Shown: piece by piece, positions 60,027-64,000 of the stretch
Layout: each line of letters begins with the position of its first letter
How positions within the stretch are numbered: position 1 is the first letter of the stretch
NCBI RefSeq assembly: GCF_030929495.1
Contig: NZ_JAVFWN010000002.1
Span: 62,001-126,000 of the forward strand
From: Nocardioides sp. LHD-245
GTDB lineage: Bacteria; Actinomycetota; Actinomycetes; Propionibacteriales; Nocardioidaceae
DNA: 64,000 nucleotides
Direction: 5' to 3'
Notes under the pieces: generated by a model
Databases searched by the model: none
What the model was told of the DNA's origin: nothing
Seen by the model: the letters and a program-made list of their open reading frames with translations, nothing else
Program-made: the position numbers and the translations under genes

Positions 60027-61127
60027 TCAGGGCGTGCGAACGCCGCCGTAGATGCCACGGCGCACGACCCACGGCTGGAGCACCCGCCGCACCGACCACG
60101 CCGGGAACCGGAACGGGTGACCGGACGGCGCGAACACCCGCAGTCCGTCGGCCTCGGGACCGAGCACCGATCCCCAGCGTCGGCGCGGTGGCGCGAACTC
60201 TCGGAGCCGCCGACCCGCGAGGTGCGCCCCGATATTGGCCGCCAGCAGCCGGTCGGCGCGGTTGCGGGCCGAGGAGCGCAGCGCGTCGGTCGCGGCGACG
60301 TCGCCGATCGCGAAGACGTCCGGCGTGCCGGCGACCCGCAGGGTCGGCTCGACCCGCACGAACCCGGCCTCGTCGAGCAGGTCGGCCGGGAGCCAGGCGG
60401 TGTTCGGGCGCACCCGGCCGATCGCCCAGACGACCGCGTCGGCCGGCGTCTGCGGCTGGCCGGTGGTCCAGGCCACCGGACCACCGGTGATCTCGTCGGC
60501 GGCGAAGCCGTCCGGTACGTCGGCCCGGTGCCCTGCGAGCAGTTCGACGCCCGCGGCGGCGAGTCGGCGGCGGACGACGTCCCACACTCGGGGATGGTGC
60601 CGGGGCAGGGCCCGTTCGCCGGGGAAGGCCAGGCGCACCGTCGTACCGGACCACCGGGTCGCGGCCTGCAGCGCGGTGCTGACGGCCGCCGCTCCCCCGC
60701 CGACCACGAGCACCGCTTCCGCGGCGGCCAGCCGGGCGTGCGCCTGCTCGACGGCGGCGCTGACGTCCGCCTCGGTCTGGAAGCCGGGCCGGCGCCAGAA
60801 CCCGTTGCTCACGCCGGTGGCGAGCACCAGGACGTCGTACCGGATCGTCTGTTCGCCGACGGCGACGCTCCGCGCCTCCCGGTCGAGGCCGGTCAGCTCG
60901 CCGTGCACGATCTCGACGCGGTCGAGGCGGCGGAACCTGTCGAAGGCGATGCGGTAGTCACGAGCCCACGCCTCGGGGCGGGCCAGGCGCAGTCCGAGCT
61001 CCTGGCCGCTCACCAGCCCGGGCTTGCTGGAGATCCCGACGACGTCGACCGCGGTCCGGGCGAGCTGGATCGCCGTCAGCAGGCCGCTGTCGCCGAGGCC
61101 GGCGACGACGACGCGCGGTCGGCTCAC
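60027..61127 (-). CDS. FAD-dependent NAD(P)H oxidoreductase (NDH-2/AIFM2-like)
   Basis: 366 residues. The FAD fold is RVVVAGLGDSGLLTAIQLA; the NAD(P) fold is VLVVGGGAAAVSTALQAA; the second FAD block is PDVFAIGDVAATD. Length and order fit soluble type II NADH dehydrogenase-like or AIFM2-like quinone reductases. GTG at 61127 overlaps the stop of the DUF1295 gene (GTGA), so both are under the promoter with the KstR-like site. Substrate unknown; the context suggests steroid or other hydrophobic-substrate reduction (inference). Confidence 0.85.
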   Translation of the reverse strand: MSRPRVVVAGLGDSGLLTAIQLARTAVDVVGISSKPGLVSGQELGLRLARPEAWARDYRIAFDRFRRLDRVEIVHGELTGLDREARSVAVGEQTIRYDVLVLATGVSNGFWRRPGFQTEADVSAAVEQAHARLAAAEAVLVVGGGAAAVSTALQAATRWSGTTVRLAFPGERALPRHHPRVWDVVRRRLAAAGVELLAGHRADVPDGFAADEITGGPVAWTTGQPQTPADAVVWAIGRVRPNTAWLPADLLDEAGFVRVEPTLRVAGTPDVFAIGDVAATDALRSSARNRADRLLAANIGAHLAGRRLREFAPPRRRWGSVLGPEADGLRVFAPSGHPFRFPAWSVRRVLQPWVVRRGIYGGVRTP

Positions 61128-62008
61128 GTCGCCCGGGCCCGGCGAGGTGGGCGCGGCACCAGCATCGGCACCCGCTCGACGACCTCCTGGTACGCCGGCC
61201 GGCGCTCGAGACTGCGCCGTTCCATCATCGGGATGCTCGCGCCGAGGAACATCGCCACCATGCCCACGCCGCCGACGCACAGCCACCACCAGTCCCCCGG
61301 CGCGGCGGCGATGCCGAACAGCGCCAGGCTCCACCAGAAGCCGATCTCGCCGAAGTAGTTGGGGTGGCGGGACCAGGCCCACAGCCCTCGGTCCATGACC
61401 TGGCCGGGGGTGCGCTCCGCGACGAAGTCGCGCATCTGGGCGTCGGCGACGAGCGCCAGGAGCACCGCTCCCAGGCCGACCACCAGCGCGATCCCGTCGA
61501 GCCAGCCGAGGTCCCGGCCCGGGCGGGTCAGCACGGCGTAGGCCGGGACCAGGCCGAGGAAGACCTGGAGCGTCGGCACCAGGTGGATGCCGACGAGATC
61601 GGCCGGCAGCTCGAAGCGGCCGGCCCGCTCCCGCACCAGCGGATAGCGCCAGTCCTCGTGGTGCAGGCCGGGAAAGGTGCGCACCCAGTTGGCGGTCAGG
61701 CGCACCGCCCACACGACGATGACGCCGAGCACCAGCCACGCCCGCGGGTCGTCGAGTGCGACGTCCGCGGCGAGCCACCAGTAGCAGGCGAGGTACGGCG
61801 GCAGCACGCTCCAGTACGCGTCGTAGAAGCTCGAGTTTCGGTGGATCCGGCTGGCCGCGAAGACCACGAGGGTGGCCAGGATGTCGGCGACCAGCCCGTC
61901 GAGCCACAGCCAGGGGGTGTCCGGGCCCACCAGCAGCCAGATCGTCGCGACACCGAACGCGACGACGTAGGCCAGGGCCACTCGGACGAGGGACGCGGTC
62001 CTGCTCAC
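61124..62008 (-). CDS. DUF1295 / steroid 5-alpha-reductase-like membrane protein
   Basis: 294 residues with about seven helices. The C-terminal block GLWAWSRHPNYFGEIGFWWSLALF is the NADPH-binding signature of DUF1295 and the steroid 5-alpha-reductase/isoprenylcysteine methyltransferase superfamily. It may reduce a C=C bond of a sterol-like compound. GTG start at 62008; TAGGGT ends 7 bases upstream with no SD. The KstR-like palindrome lies directly above this -10 box. Coupled to the flavin reductase gene downstream. Confidence 0.87.
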   Translation of the reverse strand: MSRTASLVRVALAYVVAFGVATIWLLVGPDTPWLWLDGLVADILATLVVFAASRIHRNSSFYDAYWSVLPPYLACYWWLAADVALDDPRAWLVLGVIVVWAVRLTANWVRTFPGLHHEDWRYPLVRERAGRFELPADLVGIHLVPTLQVFLGLVPAYAVLTRPGRDLGWLDGIALVVGLGAVLLALVADAQMRDFVAERTPGQVMDRGLWAWSRHPNYFGEIGFWWSLALFGIAAAPGDWWWLCVGGVGMVAMFLGASIPMMERRSLERRPAYQEVVERVPMLVPRPPRRARAT

Positions 62009-62023
62009 AGGAGGGACCCTACA

Positions 62024-62035
62024 AGAACACGTTCT
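62024..62035. promoter_or_regulatory. KstR-like operator AGAACACGTTCT
   Basis: A perfect palindrome apart from its two central bases, matching AAC-N2-GTT of the KstR box (TNNAACNNGTTNNA), with the outer A on one side also fitting. It lies between the -10 (62016-62021) and the -35 region of the DUF1295 gene, the position expected of a repressor site. KstR controls sterol degradation genes in Mycobacterium and Rhodococcus. The gene it precedes is steroid-reductase-like, which fits. Confidence 0.6.
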
Positions 62036-62095
62036 ACTTGCGGTGCGGTTCCAGGACCGCAGCCCTCGTCCGACGTCACGCGTCGCGGCGACGCC

Positions 62096-63274
62096 TCACA
62101 GCCGCGGTCCGGCCACGGTCGCGGAGAAGCCGGCGTACGCGCGGGCGAAGGTGCGCGCCGCGGTAACCAGTTCGTCCACCTCGACCCACTCGTCGGCCGT
62201 GTGGGCCTGACGGATCGACCCTGGCCCGTAGACGACGGTGGGGATGCCCAGCCGGTTGCGGAGGAACCGTCCGTCGGTGCCGAGTGAGAGACCGACGAAG
62301 GAGTCACTTCCGGTCAGCTCCGCGACGAAGCGCGGGAACGGGTGATCGGGCGCGATCTCCGACGGCTCGACGACGACCAGCTGCCGCAGCGTGTACGCCG
62401 CGCCGGGACAGGCCGCATCGATGACCCGGCGCAGTCCGGCGAAGACGGTGTCGACGCTCTCCCCCGGCGCCGTACGACGATCGAGCACGAAGGTGCACGA
62501 CGGCGCCACGACATTGCGTGCCACGCCGCCGTCGACGAGCGCGACATTGCAGGTCGGGGTGCCGACCTGGGGATGGACGACGTCGGAGACCGCACCGTCG
62601 TGCAGAGCGGTGATCATCCGGGCGGCGTCGGCGATGGCCGAGCGTGCCGCCCCCGGCTCGGAGCCGTGCCCGGCCTCGCCCTCGACGTGGACCTCCACCT
62701 GCACGGTGCCACGCTCGGCGACAGAGACACGGAGCTCGGTCGGCTCGGGCACGATGCACGCGTCCGCGCCCACCCGTCCGGCGGCGACGAGGGCCTCGGT
62801 ACCCGCCGCGCCGCCGGTCTCCTCGTCGGCAACCAGGTGGAAGACGATCGCTGCGCGGGGCTCGATGCCGACTGCCCGGCAGGCGGCCAGGCCCTCGATC
62901 GCCGACGCGATGCCGCCCTTCATGTCCGCCGCCCCGCGCCCGTACAGGCGGGTGCCGACCCGGGCCGGCTCGAAGGGCGGACGGGTCCAGGCCTCAGCGA
63001 CGACGGGGACGACGTCGATGTGCCCGTTGATCAGCAAGGTGCCCTCGGCCCGGTCCTCTGGCGGCCGGTACGTCGCCAGGACCGACGGCCGTCCGGGCAC
63101 GGGCTCGACGACGTCGACGTCACACCCGAGGGCCTCGAGTACGCCGACGAGGTCCGCGACGACCGATGCCTCGCGGCCCGGCGGGTTCTGGGTGTCGCAG
63201 CGGATCAGCGTCTCGGCGAGCGCGACCAGCCGCTCGGGCGAGACGCCGTCGGCGGCATCCGGACGGCCGATCAC
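62096..63274 (-). CDS. M20-family metallopeptidase (ArgE/DapE-like)
   Basis: 392 residues. Zinc ligands are in LINGHIDVVP (His, Asp), GRGAADMKGG (bridging Asp), ADEETGG (catalytic and metal Glu), VPEPTEL and QAHTADEWVEV (His). The middle dimerisation domain includes EGEAGHGSEPGAARSAI. Such enzymes deacylate amino acids or cut small peptides. GTG at 63274 overlaps the stop of the DUF1028 gene (GTGA), a pairing that suggests joint use in amide or peptide catabolism. Confidence 0.9.
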   Translation of the reverse strand: MIGRPDAADGVSPERLVALAETLIRCDTQNPPGREASVVADLVGVLEALGCDVDVVEPVPGRPSVLATYRPPEDRAEGTLLINGHIDVVPVVAEAWTRPPFEPARVGTRLYGRGAADMKGGIASAIEGLAACRAVGIEPRAAIVFHLVADEETGGAAGTEALVAAGRVGADACIVPEPTELRVSVAERGTVQVEVHVEGEAGHGSEPGAARSAIADAARMITALHDGAVSDVVHPQVGTPTCNVALVDGGVARNVVAPSCTFVLDRRTAPGESVDTVFAGLRRVIDAACPGAAYTLRQLVVVEPSEIAPDHPFPRFVAELTGSDSFVGLSLGTDGRFLRNRLGIPTVVYGPGSIRQAHTADEWVEVDELVTAARTFARAYAGFSATVAGPRL

Positions 63275-64000
63275 GCGATCTCCTCCGGGCGCAGGATCCC
63301 CACGTCGGCCAGTCCCCGCACGAAGCCGGCGAGTCCGGGCCGGTCGCGGACCAGCTCGGACATGGCGGCCCGGCCGAGCTCGGTCCGGCCGGACCGCAGA
63401 GCGACCACCGCGCGCCACAGGTCCGCCTCCCGGTTGTCGCCCAGCAGTGCGGCCGCGGCGCCGAGTCGCTCGATCATCGCCGCGGCCCGGCCGGTGTCGA
63501 TGTCCGTGCGTGCCCCGATCACCAACGGCGCCGCGAAGAGGGCCGCCCCCACGGCAGCGAAGCCCTCCTGGATCGGCAGCAGTCGCTCGAGCTCGGCCAC
63601 CGGATCGGGATGGTCGTCGACCCGCAGGTCGGCCAGGACCTCGCGCCACGGGGTCTCCGTACGGCGACCGCTCACCACCGTCACCGCCGCGGACTGGGAG
63701 CCGCGCGCATCGCCGCCCGCGGCCTCGGCGGCCCGCAGCGAGGCGACCAGGCGTCGTACGAGCGGCTGGTCGGTGGGCCCGTCGAGAAGCATCGCCGGGG
63801 CGACGGCGTCCGACGCGAGCATGTTGCCGGCCGCGCACGACGTGGCGTCGAGCGCTCGGCTCACCTCCGGCGCGCAGGCGTGCCCGTGATGCTCGGCGCT
63901 GCGGCCGGACCCGTCCATGACGAGGAGCTGCCGGTACTCGGCCAGCGGATCCGCGGCCACCAGGCTGCGCACCACCTGGTCGGGAGCGCGTCCCTGCCGC
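63271..64000 (-). CDS. DUF1028 protein (Ntn-hydrolase-like), N-terminus beyond window
   Basis: The visible 243 residues include RQLLVMDGSGRSAEHHGHACAP, AGNMLASDAVAPAMLLDG, LVRRLVASLRAAEAAGGDARGSQSAAVTVV and the C-terminal helical domain (ELERLLPIQEGFAAVGAAL, ELVRDRPGLAGFVRGLADVG). These are the DUF1028 core; the catalytic N-terminal residue of the Ntn fold would lie to the right of 64000. DUF1028 proteins occur with peptidases and oligopeptide genes; function is not settled. Coupled to the M20 peptidase by a GTGA overlap. Confidence 0.87.
   Translation of the reverse strand, partial: RQGRAPDQVVRSLVAADPLAEYRQLLVMDGSGRSAEHHGHACAPEVSRALDATSCAAGNMLASDAVAPAMLLDGPTDQPLVRRLVASLRAAEAAGGDARGSQSAAVTVVSGRRTETPWREVLADLRVDDHPDPVAELERLLPIQEGFAAVGAALFAAPLVIGARTDIDTGRAAAMIERLGAAAALLGDNREADLWRAVVALRSGRTELGRAAMSELVRDRPGLAGFVRGLADVGILRPEEIA

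Overview
The window is a gene-dense, very high-GC chromosome segment from an actinobacterium, most probably a Nocardioides-like member of the Propionibacteriales. The evidence is the composition, the many GTG starts, the F420 genes (fbiC, npdG, an LLM oxidoreductase), the monomeric isocitrate dehydrogenase, and gene orders I recall from other actinobacteria: sdh near trpS as in Streptomyces, and pcrA / M23 peptidase / sucC / sucD / perM / purN / purH as around Rv0949-Rv0957 of Mycobacterium tuberculosis. I see no rRNA, tRNA, prophage, insertion sequence or CRISPR array. Most of the window looks like conserved core chromosome with some accessory insertions.

Layout. 1-3550: end of an alpha/beta hydrolase, a divergent asparaginase-like gene and a YdeP-type molybdopterin oxidoreductase. 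3726-7255: sdhCAB, closed by a 32-bp tandem repeat that ends in a large hairpin. 7391-12437: a tightly overlapping copper / oxidase-assembly operon (PCuAC lipoprotein, Tat-exported DyP peroxidase, CopC, CopD-CtaG fusion) preceded by an unknown membrane protein. 12476-15396: SCO4848-like protein, YihY, 2'-5' RNA ligase-like protein and trpS. 15486-22946: membrane protein, MFS exporter, a giant fused ABC exporter, AlkD-like glycosylase and a VapBC pair. 23020-28289: icd, aquaporin, lipoprotein, mdh. 28377-33290: purine/folate operon (perM-purN-purH-folD-DUF3017) with a ZTP riboswitch between purN and purH. 33426-37387: a sigma-factor/membrane/ectodomain fusion next to an ordinary ECF sigma factor with its membrane partner. 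37689-39771: sucCD. 40126-44839: M23 peptidase with a long leader, a membrane protein of unusual composition, pcrA. 44961-50364: a LiaFSR-like cell-envelope stress cluster. 50377-50606: a 230-bp palindromic element. 50623-58655: F420 use and synthesis (npdG, LLM oxidoreductase, acyl-CoA dehydrogenase, MMPL, fbiC). 58643-64000: small conserved proteins, a flavin reductase / DUF1295 pair behind a KstR-like operator, an M20 peptidase and a DUF1028 protein.

How the parts work together. Succinate dehydrogenase, succinyl-CoA ligase, malate dehydrogenase and isocitrate dehydrogenase give several TCA-cycle steps, and the copper operon probably serves maturation of the terminal oxidase that drains the same electrons. 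The purine operon is controlled at purH-folD by the one-carbon alarmone ZTP. Two separate signal systems watch the envelope: the sigma/ectodomain loci and the LiaFSR-like cluster. Genes in this window are often coupled by ATGA, GTGA or TGATG overlaps, and about a dozen genes without a Shine-Dalgarno have a TANNNT-like box 5-9 nt before the start, which suggests widespread leaderless transcription.

All functional names come from reading motifs and overall likeness; no database search was run.
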